Shown: positions 47,355 to 59,115, numbered from the stretch's first letter. The stretch: 64,000 nucleotides of DNA from Elephas maximus indicus (GCF_024166365.1 NC_064830.1:93364968-93428967), one strand, 5' to 3'. Translations and numbers: made by a program. The notes: a model not told the origin generated them from the letters alone.

Positions 47355-47732
47355 TTTTGGATTGTGGTGCTGGTGAAGAATGCTGAACATACCGTGGACC
47401 GCCAGAAGGATGAACAGATCACTTTTGGAGAACTACAGCTGGAGTGTTCCTTAGAAGTGAGGATGGCAAGACTTTGTCTTGCTTATTTTGGGCATGTCAT
47501 CAGGAAAGACCAGTCCCTGGAGAAGGACAACATGTTTGGTGTAAAGTAGGTGGTCGGTGAAAACGAGGGAAACCCTCCCTGAGATGAACTGACACAGTAA
47601 CTGTGACAGTGGGCTTAAACATCCCAGCAGCTGCGAGGATGGCCCAGGACTGGGCAGCGTTTCGTGTTGTTATGTGTAAGGTCACCATGGGTTGGAGCCA
47701 GCTCCAAGGCAGCTACCCACAACAGCAACAAT
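47355..47732 (+). mobile_element. RTE LINE 3' copy, nested
   Basis: GGTGCTGGTGAAGAATGCTG, GGCATGTCATCAGGAAAGAC, CTGAGATGAACTGACACAGT and ACCCACAACAGCAACAATC follow the RTE 3' order. CTGCTTT / CTGCTGT at the two borders may be the target duplication. Confidence 0.9.
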
Positions 47733-47849
47733 CTGCTGTACCTAAAGCCAGCTGATGGAGACACATGTAACTACTTCATCTTTCAATCTACTACTTTAAT
47801 TTCAGCTGCATTCGATCACCTCTTAGGCATGAGAAAGCTGGTCAATGAG

Positions 47850-48242
47850 TCAGGAAGACCGAGGAAGAGTTAATGCGTTTGAATTGTGGTGTTGGTGAAG
47901 AATATTGAATATACCATGGACTGCCAGAAGAACCAACAAATCCATCTTGGAAGGAGTACAGCCAGAATGTTCCTTGGAAGTGAGGATGGTAAGACTTCGT
48001 CTCACTTACTTTGGACATGTTATCAGGAGGGACTAATCCCTGGAGAGAGACATCATGTTCGGTAAAGTAGCGGGTCAGTGAAAAAAGAGGAAGACCTTCA
48101 AGGAGATGAATTGACACAGTGGCTGTAACAACAGGCGTAAACATAGCAATGATTGTGAGGATGGCGCAAGACTGGGCAGTGTTTCGTTCTGTCGTACATA
48201 GAATTGCTATGAGTTGGAACTGGCTCAGTGGCACCTAACAAT
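47850..48242 (+). mobile_element. RTE LINE 3' copy, nested (second)
   Basis: GGTGTTGGTGAAGAATATTG, TTTGGACATGTTATCAGGAG and TCAGTGGCACCTAACAATTA. It has the same orientation as its neighbour and starts upstream within the frame GGAAGACCGAGGAAGAG. Confidence 0.9.
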
Positions 48243-48336
48243 TACTTCGTAACTGTCTAGACTAGTGTTTGACCAAGCAACTGGCCAGTATGACCAAATG
48301 ACTTAGCCAAGTTGGCACATAAAATTAATCTTCACA

Positions 48337-48834
48337 CTTGCTCACACACATTTGTTCGCTGGGTAGGGGGCCGCTTTGTGCTTTGCATTTCTTGCAGGAG
48401 CTGAATTCTCCCTGAGAGCCACCCATTCCCGGGTGCTGTCTGAATGGCCACTCTGGACCATTCCACACGGTGTGTTTGAATACCAGATAAAATCATGCAT
48501 TAAAGACCACAGCCTAACATTTTGGCTTAATGCTGAGAACAAATAAAACCCAGGAGCTCTTCTCAGTGCAGGTTTAATGCTAGAACAAAGGATATGTATT
48601 TTCTAAACAACACTGTTTTCAGTTGGTGCCCAGGAGTAGGGTCAGTACAAGGGAGCTGGTAAAAAAATAACAATAAATGCAGTGTCTAGATTCCTCAAGG
48701 TTATAGCAAAGCTAAAACAGCTTGTAACTAAGTAAACGGGTGAAAATCTTACCAAAAGCATCTTAGTTTCTGTATTCCCTGGGGTGGCGGTGGTGGTGGT
48801 GATTCCTGTTTTAGAGGCTGACGTTGGTTTGTGT
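48337..48834. other. Intron sequence, nothing recognised
   Basis: A short GGT/GGC-rich run lies at 48783-48801. Otherwise unclassified. Confidence 0.45.
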
Positions 48835-49094
48835 TGATAGTTTCACTTCCTTCAGGTCTTAGATGCTACCTTTTCAGAGAAACCTTACTGCCCACCCTAT
48901 ATAAAATAGTACTCCCTCCTGGCCCCTCTCCCTTCCTTCCCGTAACTTTTTCTTCTTCATTTACTTATCTTTACAGGACCCACTATTTATGTGTTTGTTA
49001 CCTGTCACCTCCCCTGCCTCAACCCTGATAATAGGGGCTTTGATTTGCAATGCCAACAGCAGTAGTGCTCTGTGAATACTTTGTCGAATGACTA
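48835..49094 (+). mobile_element. L2 LINE 3' region
   Basis: CACTTCCTTCAGGTCTTAGA, CACCCTATATAAAATAGTAC and TGTGAATACTTTGTCGAATG in L2 order. Confidence 0.65.
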
Positions 49095-49136
49095 GATCTG
49101 AACTGTGATTGGCCCTTAGAATGGGAATGACTTTTT

Positions 49137-49509
49137 TTTTTCTTTAAATTTTATTGTGTTTTAGGTGAAAGTTGACAGTGTACATTAGTTTCTTATTCAA
49201 AAATTTATACACAAATTGTTTTATGACATTGGTTGCAACCCCCGCCATGTGTCAGCATTCTCCCCCTTTCCCTTTCCACCCTGGGTTCCCTGTGTGTCCA
49301 TTTATCCAGTTTTCCTGTCCTTTCCTGCCTTCTCGCCTTTGCTTTTGGGGAGGTGTTGCCCATTTGGTCTCATATACTTGATTAAACTAAGAAGCATGTT
49401 CCTCGCTTGTGTTATTTGTGCTACAGGGTTGTCTAATCTTTGGCTGAAAGAGTGGCTTCAGTTCTGAGTTAGCAGGGAGTTTGGGGGGGCCATGGTTTGG
49501 GGGAATTGA
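49137..49509 (-). mobile_element. L1 3' UTR of an afrotherian subfamily, antisense, with TSD
   Basis: TTTTATTGTGTTTTAGGTGA, GTTTTATGACATTGGTTGCA and TCTAATCTTTGGCTGAAAGA match the copy at 39500-40244. GGAATGACTTTTT (49124-49136) and GGAATGGCTTTTT (49510-49522) are the target-site duplication. Confidence 0.9.
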
Positions 49510-49522
49510 GGAATGGCTTTTT

Positions 49523-50380
49523 AATCACAAGAAAGACCTACTATTCATTGATCATGAAGACAAGTATACATTTTTTTTTTTACTTAAAGAAACCTGGTAA
49601 TGTTAGGCTTAGATTTAAAGTAGGTCAGGTGGCTAATGATTGAAAATGGATTGGCAACCAGAGTGTCTTCAGAAATGTAAAGCTAGACTTTAGACTATAT
49701 TTTTGTTTATCCGCTTGCCATTACTGTGACTGCCAATGAAAGCCAAGTTTGCAGTCATTGCTGAACCAGGGGCTAAGAGCAGAGCTTCTGTTGGGGATGA
49801 AGTTAAGGTGTCCCTCCCCTTGACCTGAGCTGGGAGAAAGGTGGGTTTATGATTAACTCAGTGATACCTTCAATGAAATTTCTGGAGGCTGAAAAAATTA
49901 ACTTTTGAAAAATGATTTCAAATTACCAATTGGCCATATCCGGGGCTGAACCTGCATGATTCAGCTCCTTTCAAAAATATCTTCTCTCAACAAATTGCTT
50001 CCTTAACATTTTAATTTGTTGATCATAAAGGAAGCTTGCCAAATATTAGCTGTTCTTTTCCATTTCCTACAGCTTCAAGCTTTCCTTATTTGGCATCCTG
50101 CAGTGAAACTGTAAGGTCACTCCCTATTTCTCTTCCCAAATAACTGTATTTATTGCTGTCAAATATTGGCGGGTTTGATCCAGCTGTCAGCAGAGCATTT
50201 TGAAATATTGTTTTTTGCCAGAATGCTGATTTAATGATCTAATACTGACATGGCTTATTTTCACTGCTGACTGGATAACTTGTTGGATAAGCTCCCTTTC
50301 TCATTGGGCAATGGTGCTCCCCCCATTACCCCAGCCATAAAGACTGTGGGCAGTGTCCTCAAAACAGTAGCAGAAGGTGG
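49523..50380. other. Repeat-free intron segment
   Basis: No transposable element is recognised across 850 bp. It is a reasonable place to look for conserved non-coding sequence (for example CCAAATATTAGCTGTTCTT at about 50038). Confidence 0.4.
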
Positions 50381-50388
50381 ATGTTTTT

Positions 50389-50452
50389 CCCCTTTTCTTT
50401 CTTCTTTCTTTCTTCTTCCTTTGCTTCCTTTTTCCTTGTTCTCTCTCTTTTT
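50389..50452 (+). repeat. Polypyrimidine tract
   Basis: About 63 bases almost wholly C/T (TTCTTTCTTCTTTCTTTCTT and onward), purine-only on the reverse strand. It has potential for triplex-type structure. Confidence 0.8.
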
Positions 50453-50544
50453 GCGGTGAAGGGAGGGGGAGACCTAGGTTGGGGACAAAGACTTGGTGAA
50501 TAGGATGGTGCTGTTGCTGTCTGGCATTTTGAAGAATATTCATG

Positions 50545-50810
50545 AAATTTTTTTCTGATGGAGAATTTCAGACATACACAGAAGTGGAGAGACGAGTATA
50601 ATGAACCCCCATGTACCGTCACCTGGCCTTAACCAGGAAGCACAGCCAATCTAGTTTCATCCCAATACCCACCCACGTCTGGGAGTTTGAAAAGGACATC
50701 ATATTATTTTATCCATAAATATTTCAGTATGTATCTTTAAGAGAGAATGTCTCTGTTTTTTAGAAGAAGAAGAAAAAAAGCGTAATACCATCATCTCACC
50801 TAAAAGAAAT
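50545..50810 (-). mobile_element. Old L1 LINE 3' fragment, antisense
   Basis: TTTCAGACATACACAGAAGT, GTATAATGAACCCCCATGTA and ATAAATATTTCAGTATGTAT match the same family as 52800-53390. Confidence 0.6.
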
Positions 50811-51370
50811 GAGCAATATGAAGAGTCAGTTGTTCTGAGTGGCACGGTAGTGAGACAGCCCATGGGTGTCACAGGGAGAGGAGAGGTGCTTGGTGCACAG
50901 CGCTGAACTGGGTCTAGTGCTGGTTCTGTTCTCGCCTGCCCTAGGGCCTGGGGCTGGTTACTCCCCCCGCTTTTCAAGCCTCAGTTTCTTCATCTGGAAA
51001 TCTAGGGAGCTGTACTAGTTTTTCTGAGTCTGAAAAACTTGAGTCTCTGAATGTGTGAGTCCCAACTTGCTTTAGAATTGGCCTCTGCCACTCAGCTCTG
51101 GTGAAGGAGGAGATGGGTGTGGGCTTTTTTGTTGACAGTGCCAAGTTCTAGAAAGCCACGTTTTGTCTCACTTTTACTGGTTATGGAAATTTGAATACTT
51201 TACTTTGGCTGCATCTCCCTTGGTAGTTGAACATATACTCCTGGTCACCTTTTTTTTTTTTTTTTCCTGGTGGACAGTTTCCCGTGCACTGGCTTCTCCT
51301 TTGTTGCTCATGCCAATTGTCTGAGGGTCAGCGTAGTAGTTGATTCTCTGACAGGCATTTCTCTGACCAG
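50811..51370. other. Intron sequence, nothing recognised
   Basis: Possible weak MIR core near 50990; otherwise unclassified. A T17 run is at 51250. Confidence 0.4.
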
Positions 51371-51375
51371 AAACA

Positions 51376-51529
51376 AAAAAAAACCAAAGCCATTGCTGTC
51401 GAGTTGCGTCCGACTCGTAGCGACGTTATAGGACTGAGTAGAACTGTCCCATAGTGTTTCCAAGGAGCGACTGGTGAATTCAAACTGCCGACCTCTTGGT
51501 TATCAGCTGAGCTCTTAACCACTGGGCTC
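51376..51529 (-). mobile_element. AfroSINE, short subtype
   Basis: GCTGTCGAGTTGCGTCCGAC tail (reverse strand) to TTAACCACTGGGCTCC at the 5' end. Confidence 0.9.
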
Positions 51530-51970
51530 CTAAGTGGAAGGTCTGTTTCCACATTTAGTAGTTAGCTGTTCAGCATCAGTAACAGGTGTCAGAGTTGCGA
51601 CCCATTTTCATCCCTGTCTTTTGGAACTGAAATGTTTCAGTCATTTCTATCTCACGAGCTGCTTGGCACTGCTCCACATGCTGGGGTTACAAAGTGGGTC
51701 CTGTGCTGGCTATACCTCTGGGAGCACCTGTCACCTTAACTACAGCGGGCAGGGGCTGGTATAGGGCTAGGGGTAGGGTGGAGATTTGGTGGTAATAGTA
51801 CTGCTGAGCCTTGAAGCATAAGTGAAGTTTCCAATACCCAGGCTTGGGGGAGGTGGGGTGGGGGTAGTGGGTAGTCATGTGATCTGGTGTAGTTATTCTC
51901 CACTCCTCCCCAAGGTATGTTAATTATAGTCTCTTGCAGTCTTTTTTGTGAGTTTACAGTGTTTTGTGAT
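51530..51970. other. Intron sequence, nothing recognised
   Basis: No nameable repeat. Confidence 0.45.
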
Positions 51971-51974
51971 TATA

Positions 51975-52260
51975 GACCCAGTAGATGGTTGTTGTAGAAA
52001 AATTAGAAAATACAGAGAAGTATAAAAAGTAACAATCACCTGTAATCCCACTACCAGAGTTATACTACATTGTCGATGTTGTGATTAATTTCCTCTGGCC
52101 TTTTTTTTCTGTGCATATATGGATTTATAATAACTGTTCATGTAGCCAGTAACTCAAGAAACATGTACTGAGCATCTGGCCATGTGCCAGATATGCAGTC
52201 TTTTTAGGACTAGGGGCTCAAGATAGTTCTTGCCCTCAAGGAGCTTAAATCTCCGTAGGT
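51975..52260. mobile_element. Old L1 scrap followed by an L2-like scrap
   Basis: AAATACAGAGAAGTATAAAA and CACCTGTAATCCCACTACCA suggest an antisense L1 3' UTR (to about 52130). CTTGCCCTCAAGGAGCTTAA suggests an L2 piece after it. Confidence 0.4.
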
Positions 52261-52795
52261 TTGTATGGTAAATCATATGATAGAGTAGATGAAGTTTGTG
52301 TTGTTTCATTCACTTTACGAATGACACCAGGCCATCCGTAGAATCATCTGTCTGCCCTTCCAGCCTGAGACTGCCCTTCAACTTGACAGAGAACAGCTGC
52401 CTATCTGTGAAACGTGATGTGATCTTTCAATGACAGTACCTCAACACGGGTTCTGAAGGCCTCGAGAAGGCTGTTCGACTGGCAGGCTCAGGATTGCCCC
52501 CATTTCCTTTGATTTGCCTGTAAACGGGTGGCCTTTTTCCTTTAATTGAATAACCATATTGACCTAATTTGCACTGAGGGACGTATTTCACCCTGGTATA
52601 ATTTCCAACCCAAGCATGCCCTTAATTGTTTCGGTTTTGAGCTTGGTATAGGGGCAGTTATTATGTTGATCTTCTTATGATTTATGTGTGTGGCATGTCT
52701 TCGGAAATGTCACACCTGAAGTTTAGAGCTCAGAAAGGATAAGACCCTTTATCTTTAAATTGATCCAGAAAATTCAGCTCCGGATATTTTTTTCA
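52261..52795. other. Repeat-free intron segment
   Basis: No repeat recognised. Candidate for conserved non-coding DNA by absence of insertions only. Confidence 0.4.
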
Positions 52796-52799
52796 TAGC

Positions 52800-53390
52800 A
52801 ATAACGTCATTTTATTTATTTTTTACTACTTATTATAGAAAACTTCAAATATATATTTAAAAAACAGACAGTAGAGTGTAATGAATCCTTTTGTACCCAT
52901 CACTTAGCTTCAGCAATTGTTTACTCATGGCCAACCTTATTATTTTTTTTATCTGCACATTCTCTTCTCCCACCTCTAGTTAATATTGAAGTAAATCTTA
53001 GACATCAGATCTTATTTCAACCATAAATGTTTGAGTGTGTCTCTCTAAAGGTAAGGACTTTTTTTTTTTTTTAAACAACCACAGTACCATTTATCATGCC
53101 ACAGAAATGACAGTAATTCATTAATAACAACTATTCCGTCATTCAGATTTCCATTTTCCCACAAATCCCATCATCTCAAAAAAAAAATTGAATCCGAATC
53201 TAAGATTCTTGTGTGAGGATTTGGTTCATATGTCTTTTAAGTCTCTTAATCGATCAGTTCCCCACTGTTTCTTTTTCCCCCTCCCTTGTAATCTCTTCCT
53301 TGAAGATCTGATGCAGGCCTATTTTGGCTGGATCACTTCCTAGATGATGCTGTGTTCTTCCATCAGGAGGCCGTAATAGCTGGCTGGCTA
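52800..53390 (-). mobile_element. Old L1 LINE 3' region, antisense
   Basis: GAGTGTAATGAATCCTTTTG, TTACTCATGGCCAACCTTAT, TAGACATCAGATCTTATTTC and TTTTAAGTCTCTTAATCGAT are in antisense L1 order. Confidence 0.65.
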
Positions 53391-54357
53391 TCTTTGTGAG
53401 ACGGCAGTTATTTTTAATAATTTATTTTAAGTTTTATGTTTCATCTATGGGTGCTTCAAGATGGGAAATATATTTAGTGAGCCACTGTCATTCTTTCCAA
53501 ATAAATAAATACATGGGAAATACGATCCCCCACACAGTATTTATGACGTATATCATTTGTTTGGAATGCTTCACAGAATCACCAAAATTGGACCATTTCT
53601 CTCTATTGTGAGGAAAGCAAGACCCAGGGAGCTTGAGGCTTTGCTCAGGGTCTCAGCCTTGTGAGATGGAAGAGTAGGCTGGGACCAGAGGCCCACGTTT
53701 TTTCCTGGTCCTGGCTGCCTCCTCCTTCCTTGCCATTTTGGGCTCCCTTGTGGTCCTTGGGTGGGCACAGCCAGGTACACAAAGCTCTGTTGGTTTGACT
53801 ACAGATCATTCGTACTTGTCAAGAAACCCAGAACAATTGTTTTTGTTCTTACTGTAGATGTTTGTGTATATGACCTTTTGAGAACATATTTCTAGATGCT
53901 GCCAAGGCACTGGCATTAATGCCGATCACCTAGTTAAGTCTTTATTTCAGCAGGCATTGCTTATCTGTTCCCTTAAGAATTCCTCTTAGTAGAGTTACTG
54001 TCTTTCTCATTCTGTTAATATGTTTATTAGTAATCGTATATAAGTTAATATATTATTTTCCGGAGAGCCTCTTGGTGGAGAGTCTAATATTAGTTAAACC
54101 TTGCCTCCTTGTTACTTCCGATGATGCGTGGTGCTAGGTGTCTGATGCATGTGGACAGGACTGAGGGGGTGTTGGGCCATCTAACTGCGAATAGTTGGTT
54201 GTGTCCTGTAGCGTGTACTTCTGGGAGCAGCAGGCATCTGCTGACACATTTGTATGCAGTCTAAACAGATGATGCTTATGAACGTGGGAAGTGTGTGCGT
54301 ACACCTTTCGTAAGTGCAGAGATTTGTCATCCGCTATTTATGATGGAGGGAGCCCTG
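53391..54357. other. Intron sequence, nothing recognised
   Basis: No transposable element or coding frame supported. Confidence 0.45.
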
Positions 54358-54722
54358 ATAGTGTAACGGCTAAGTGCTTGGCTGCTAACTGAAAGGTCAA
54401 TTCGAACCCACGAGCCGCTCTGCAAGAGAAAACACCTGGCAATCTGCTTCTGTAAAGATAAAGAAAAAACTCATTGCCATCAAGTCAATTCCCACTCACA
54501 GTGACCCTATAGGACAGAGTAGAACTGCCCCATAGGGTTTCCAAGGCTGTAATCTTTACAGAAACAGACTGCCACGTCTTTCTGCAGTGGAGCTGCTGGC
54601 GGGTTCGAACTGCCAACCTTTTGGTTAGCAGCCAAGTGCTTTACCATTCTGCTGCCAAGACTAACTGTAATATAGGGTTGCTGTGAGTCTGAATGGACTC
54701 CATGGCACATAACAACAACATT
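54358..54722 (+). mobile_element. AfroSINE with RTE-like tail, split by an inverted AfroSINE
   Basis: The left half runs GGAGCCCTGATAGTGTAACG to CTTCTGTAAAGAT at 54459. The right half (about 54662-54722) runs ATAGGGTTGCTGTGAGTCTG to CATGGCACATAACAACAACA. The last bases match the RTE LINE 3' terminus rather than a plain T-run. Confidence 0.8.
54460..54660 (-). mobile_element. AfroSINE, long subtype, nested in another AfroSINE
   Basis: AACTCATTGCCATCAAGTCA (3' tail, reversed), the TTACAGAAACAGACTGCCAC middle and GGGTTCGAACTGCCAACC B-box region are all present. Confidence 0.9.
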
Positions 54723-54744
54723 TATAATGGCCATAGTAGGAAGA

Positions 54745-54890
54745 TTTGTTAATTCACTAAGCTATTATTTATTGTTTGCTTAAGAAGGGCCAGGCACAAT
54801 GCTAGCTAGTGGGGATTAGTGCTGGAAAAAAAAAAAAAGATAGCCCCTATTCTCATGGAACTTAAATTTTAGTGAGTTTGAGGGAGAGCA
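54745..54890 (+). mobile_element. L2-like fragment
   Basis: AGGGCCAGGCACAATGCTAG, then TCTCATGGAACTTAAATTTT, follow L2 order; an A13 run interrupts it. Confidence 0.45.
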
Positions 54891-55373
54891 ACACCTGTTG
54901 GTGAGAGACCTTGCCAAGGCAGGCGACCTTGAAATCTATCAAAGGAAGAGATATTATGAGTGCTTGTTTTATAGTCTCCAGACAAAAAAAACATATGGGA
55001 CCCTTTACCGTAGACACGGACATTTCATTTCAAGGACTCAAATGAAACTAGGACAAATGAGCAGGCATAGTTGTTTGGTGATCATTTGTGGCTGATGCAG
55101 TGAACAACTCATTAGATTGTTGGTGGCAGATGAAATCCCGCAAATTTCAACACTGAGACAGTCTAAACACCACAAGCCATGAAAAGCTGAGTTAAAGGTG
55201 AATCTTCGTTGTCCTCTAAGGATCTGATTGACTTCAAAGCTTAAAAAGAAGGTATCACTGAGCCTTTGGGAAGATTGGTGTATAAGAATCAGAAGGTTGA
55301 AAAGTTTCACAACAGTTATATTGGAAGTTTCAGGGCGATTTGATTTTCCATGATCATAATTAATGTTCTCTGT
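54891..55373. other. Intron sequence, nothing recognised
   Basis: No repeat or gene identified. Confidence 0.45.
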
Positions 55374-55546
55374 GGAAACCCTGGTGGCATAGTGGTTAAG
55401 ATCTATGGCTGCTAACTAAAAGGTTGGCAGTTTGAATCCAGCAGGAGCTCCTGGGAAACTCTGTGGGGGGCAGTTCTACTCCGTGCTATAGGGTCGCTAT
55501 CATTTGGAATCGACCCGACGGCAACGAGTTTGGTTTTTTTTTTTGG
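55374..55546 (+). mobile_element. AfroSINE, short subtype
   Basis: GGAAACCCTGGTGGCATAGT start, GCAGTTTGAATCCAGC B-box region and GAATCGACCCGACGGCAACG tail with T13. Confidence 0.95.
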
Positions 55547-56394
55547 TGTCGCCACAGGCATTTTCCTTCCCTTTTCTTTTGCATACTTAAATTTATGACA
55601 TGGACAAGGACCAGCAGCAGTGGGTGAAATAACAGTGGTCCAGACATATGTGATAGTGTCAGCTCAGGCAGCAGTGTTCTTCCTGGTTGTTCAGGGGGCT
55701 GTTTTGATGCTCAGTGTTAATGGCAGCTTGTTTACAAAGTCTGACCACCAAGCTGTGTGTCCCACAGCCAGGGCCACCAAGTCCTGCTCCTCCTGGTGTG
55801 CCACCAGCAGCCAGGCTGAAGTTGTAGTGCACCGAAATGGCATGCCATGGCAGAGCTGAGGCTCCTGTGTGTGGCCTCCCACGGACACCTGGGGTGGGGG
55901 ATGAGCACACCATGGAAGCCAGCGAGTGCGTCAGCTAATCAACACCTAACCTGGCTGTTCTTTTTCCTTGTGCACCTTCATCTTTGGGCATCTCTTAAGC
56001 TCAGACTTCAGATAAATTGATTTTCTCTTTTTAAGCCAACTTCTTTGTAGAGGCACTCACTCGTGGCTTTGACTGTCATCTCACTGTTGAGGAGTCCAAA
56101 GTCCAGTCCTGTAGGACTTGGTCACTGGATGGCCTGATTTTCCTTCAGTAGAGCCAAAACCAATCTCATCCGCATTCTCCTTTGCAGAGCTGGTTTATGC
56201 CCGTGGTGAAGCTGGCTTTTGTCCTCCAGTTTGCTGGAGCTTAACCATGGCCTTGTCTTGGGCTGTTCTGGTGACTCCTTTGGCGAACAGTCAGTTATCA
56301 TGTCCTGTTGCTATTTCCTGAGCAGAGAGTCTTGAATTTCCCCTTTCTCCAGTCTCGTTCTTACCCCTCCAGTCAGTGTGACACCCCTAGCTGC
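55547..56394. other. Intron sequence, unclassified
   Basis: GC-moderate sequence with short frames on the reverse strand (55659-55913). I considered a processed pseudogene and could not support one. Confidence 0.4.
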
Positions 56395-56970
56395 CAGGCA
56401 TTGTCTGTAGGTTTGCAGACCTCCTCCCACCCCATCTGTCTTGCATGCTGTGGACCGTGCTCGATGTTGACTACACACCTGTCCCTGCTCTCAAGGAGCC
56501 TATCATTTAACTGGGTGGTGAGATGCTCCTGGGAACATTAACAGTGTACAAGCTGGTTTAAGCGTACAGGAAATATCATAGGCAGCCCAGAATTCAGAGC
56601 GGACAGACATTTAAGTGCTTTAGGTATTTATAGGAGAAAGGTCACTGGTATAGAAGTGAGCAAGAAAGGCTTGGAGGAGGCTACTTTTCTGGCAGGAAAG
56701 TGGCATGACTTAGAGCAGTGTGTTAGGAAGACTTCCTGGCTTTGGGGAGTTGAGTGGGAAGAGGGGACTGAAGCCTGGACTCCGGGGGTCGTGAGGGCTG
56801 TAGGCAGGTGTCAAAAGGAGAGAAAGGGTAAGAGTAACTGACTGGGGCCAGTGTGCCCCCCAGAACATGGTAACTTCTGGTTTGGGAGCAGGGGAGGAGA
56901 CCAGGGTGAGCCTGGGAGGTATGCACATGGATGTGACTGGGAGGCGAATCAACTTCTTGGTCAAAAACCC
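56395..56970 (+). mobile_element. L2 LINE 3' region
   Basis: CTGCTCTCAAGGAGCCTATC and the following A/G-rich block (GGTCACTGGTATAGAAGTGA, GGCAGGAAAGTGGCATGACT) parallel the element at 22385-22960. Confidence 0.5.
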
Positions 56971-57202
56971 AGATGGCAGGAGGAGCAGCAGTGTGGGGGG
57001 AGAACGGATGGCATTTCAGACATTTTCAATAAACAAAAATGCTCAAGAGACAGGGAGGGTCTGCCCTGTCTGTGCTGAGTTCCCAGCATCCAGGACAGTG
57101 CCTGGGACCTAGTAGGTGCTTAATAAGCACGTGGACTGAATGTGTGAGATTGAGAGTAAAGTCAAAGTTGGCCACAGGTATTTCTAAATCCTGGCTTCTT
57201 GT

Positions 57203-57394
57203 GGTTGGTTGCCATCAAGTTGATTTCGACTCATGGCAACCCCAAGTGTGCAGAGTAGAGCTACCCCATAGGGTTTTCAAGGCTGTGACTTTTCAGAAGC
57301 AGATTGCTAGGCTTTACTTCCAAGGGGCCTCTGGGTAACTTTGAACCGCCAACCTTTTGGTTAGTAGTCCAGCACTTAACAATTTATGCCACCC
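57203..57394 (-). mobile_element. AfroSINE, diverged long subtype
   Basis: GTGGTTGGTTGCCATCAAGT tail (reversed), AAGGCTGTGACTTTTCAGAA middle and TTTGAACCGCCAACC B-box region. More diverged than most copies here. Confidence 0.85.
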
Positions 57395-59115
57395 TAACGC
57401 CTGGCTGTGTTTGTTAAAACCATTCAAGCGAATGAGTTTCCTGAGGGATTGAATTTAAAGAGGAAGGGTAGAGGGCCAAGGGCTGAGCGATTGTCTGGGG
57501 AGAGCTGCTGTTAGGAGGCCTGTGGAGGAAGAGAAAGCCTACAAAGGGGGCAGGAAGGGGATGATTGGAGGGTTAGGAGGAAAACCAGCAGGGCACAGGG
57601 TCAGCCAAGGTCAGGAGGACCTGGAGCTCCAGAGGTGGCGGTTAATGTATGCACACGAGAAGCCTTGGATCTTGGCTCCAAGGGAGCCTGGCCCTCTCTG
57701 TGGAGGACGTAGGTGAGTGGCTCCTGCTGTGAGTGGGCGGAAGAGGTAGAATAAGAGCTTGTGCGCAGCACCATCACAGGAGGAGGCCGCACTTTTGCTT
57801 TTCACATAGAGTGTTAAGCTTTGTTTCACGTTTCTAGCAGCTTCCCTCCTTGGCTTCTGTCAAATCTAGGCACTGCTGTGAAGACCCCTCTAGTCCTTCT
57901 CTCCCTCCCAGCCTCATTCCCACTTCTTCTCTTTAGGGCCACTTGCTTCATGGACAGTTGGTCTGCCCACCCCCTCTTGCACCCCTTTCCCCGGGCCCAT
58001 TGCTTCCTGGGAAGCCGAGTGCTCATCTCTTCTGGCTTGGGCCCACCCTCCACAAACACTGTTTCTGACCCCTCCTCAGATGGCCCCGCTGGCCGGAGTC
58101 TGTGTCTCTCGCCCTCACTTGCTCTGTTGCGCACTTGAGCCCCTTGCGTACTTTGATCTCTGTGTCTGCATCCCTTTTGCAGCCAGCCCCTTGTAGAGCA
58201 TCGTTTACTTGCTGTGGCTCCCGAGGTCATGGAGGCAGGGAGCAGCTGCTCAGTTCTGATTTTTAGTTTTATAAAAGGGATCATGTTACCAACTTGCATG
58301 CAGGCAGCCCAAGGTGGAGTATTGTTGGTTAACGGAAATATATGCCTTCTCCGGGCTATGTGATAACTCAGGCAAAACTGTTTCTTTACTGACTTTCATG
58401 AAACACTTGTCTAAAAATTCATGGATGAGAGAATCTAGGGAATCTTGTCACATTATTTCTTGAGTAAACTTAGAGAGTATGAATCTAAGGGGAAATATAA
58501 CTACCCTGATTTGACTGCAAGATGGTAAATACCTTAGCCTTAAGTGGCAGAGCAGGTTTAACAAGATTTTTCCAAGTCTCTGTGGTGGAGTTTTCATTTT
58601 TCCCCTTTTAAAGTTACTCAGATGGAGCTGTGAGGATACAGAGAGTTTTGCTTTTTTAAATTGGTTATGAGTAATTTTAGGACAGATGCTTATGAAGTCT
58701 GTAAATTAAAAAAAAAAAAACAAAACACCTGCACAGTGCCACGCACATACCAGTTTCGTAAATACTCTGTACGTAGCAGAAATCACCTGTCTGCCCTATA
58801 GTGGGGCCTAGCAGATGGGCACAGCTCCTGAGGAGGTCGGAGTGAGGGTAGGTGAGGCTGTAGATACCACCATACCACCCAACGAGGTGCCAAACACGCT
58901 GTCGGATTAATTTTCGTATGTGATCATAGCATCCGTGGCTTAGGGGACTGTGCAGTTTATGCTCCTGAGTTTGCTGACTTGCTCAGACTATTAGGGACCA
59001 CCTGGCCAATTGGCGGAATGTGGGCCTCAGCTCAGTTTAATTCGGGACCACAGTGAGGACCAAGAGGTGATGTTCTCAGTTATATGTGTGGTTTTCAAAG
59101 TAAACATCTTTTTTT
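57395..59115. other. Intron sequence, nothing firmly recognised
   Basis: C/T-rich 57820-58200 opens frames on both strands without a domain. A possible L2 scrap lies at 58100-58260. No gene supported. Confidence 0.4.

Larger units (their letters stand above)
47016..48336 (-). mobile_element. Non-coding LTR (MaLR-like), split by two RTE copies
   Basis: The three segments 47016-47354, 47733-47849 and 48243-48336 read as one reversed LTR: CTTAGGGTTCCCTAGAGAAA, AAGGAATTGGCTCATGTAGT, CTTCAGCTGATAGGATGAGA, then AGACTAGTGTTTGACCAAGC and GTTGGCACATAAAATTAATC. Ends are TG...CA. It is an old, non-coding retroviral-type LTR with no genes. The MaLR name is from memory and could be another LTR family. 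Confidence 0.6.

Noticed and set aside
55659..56330. Possible antisense processed pseudogene
   Set aside because: Translating the reverse strand in several frames gave no family I could recognise, and no poly-A tail or flanking duplication was seen.
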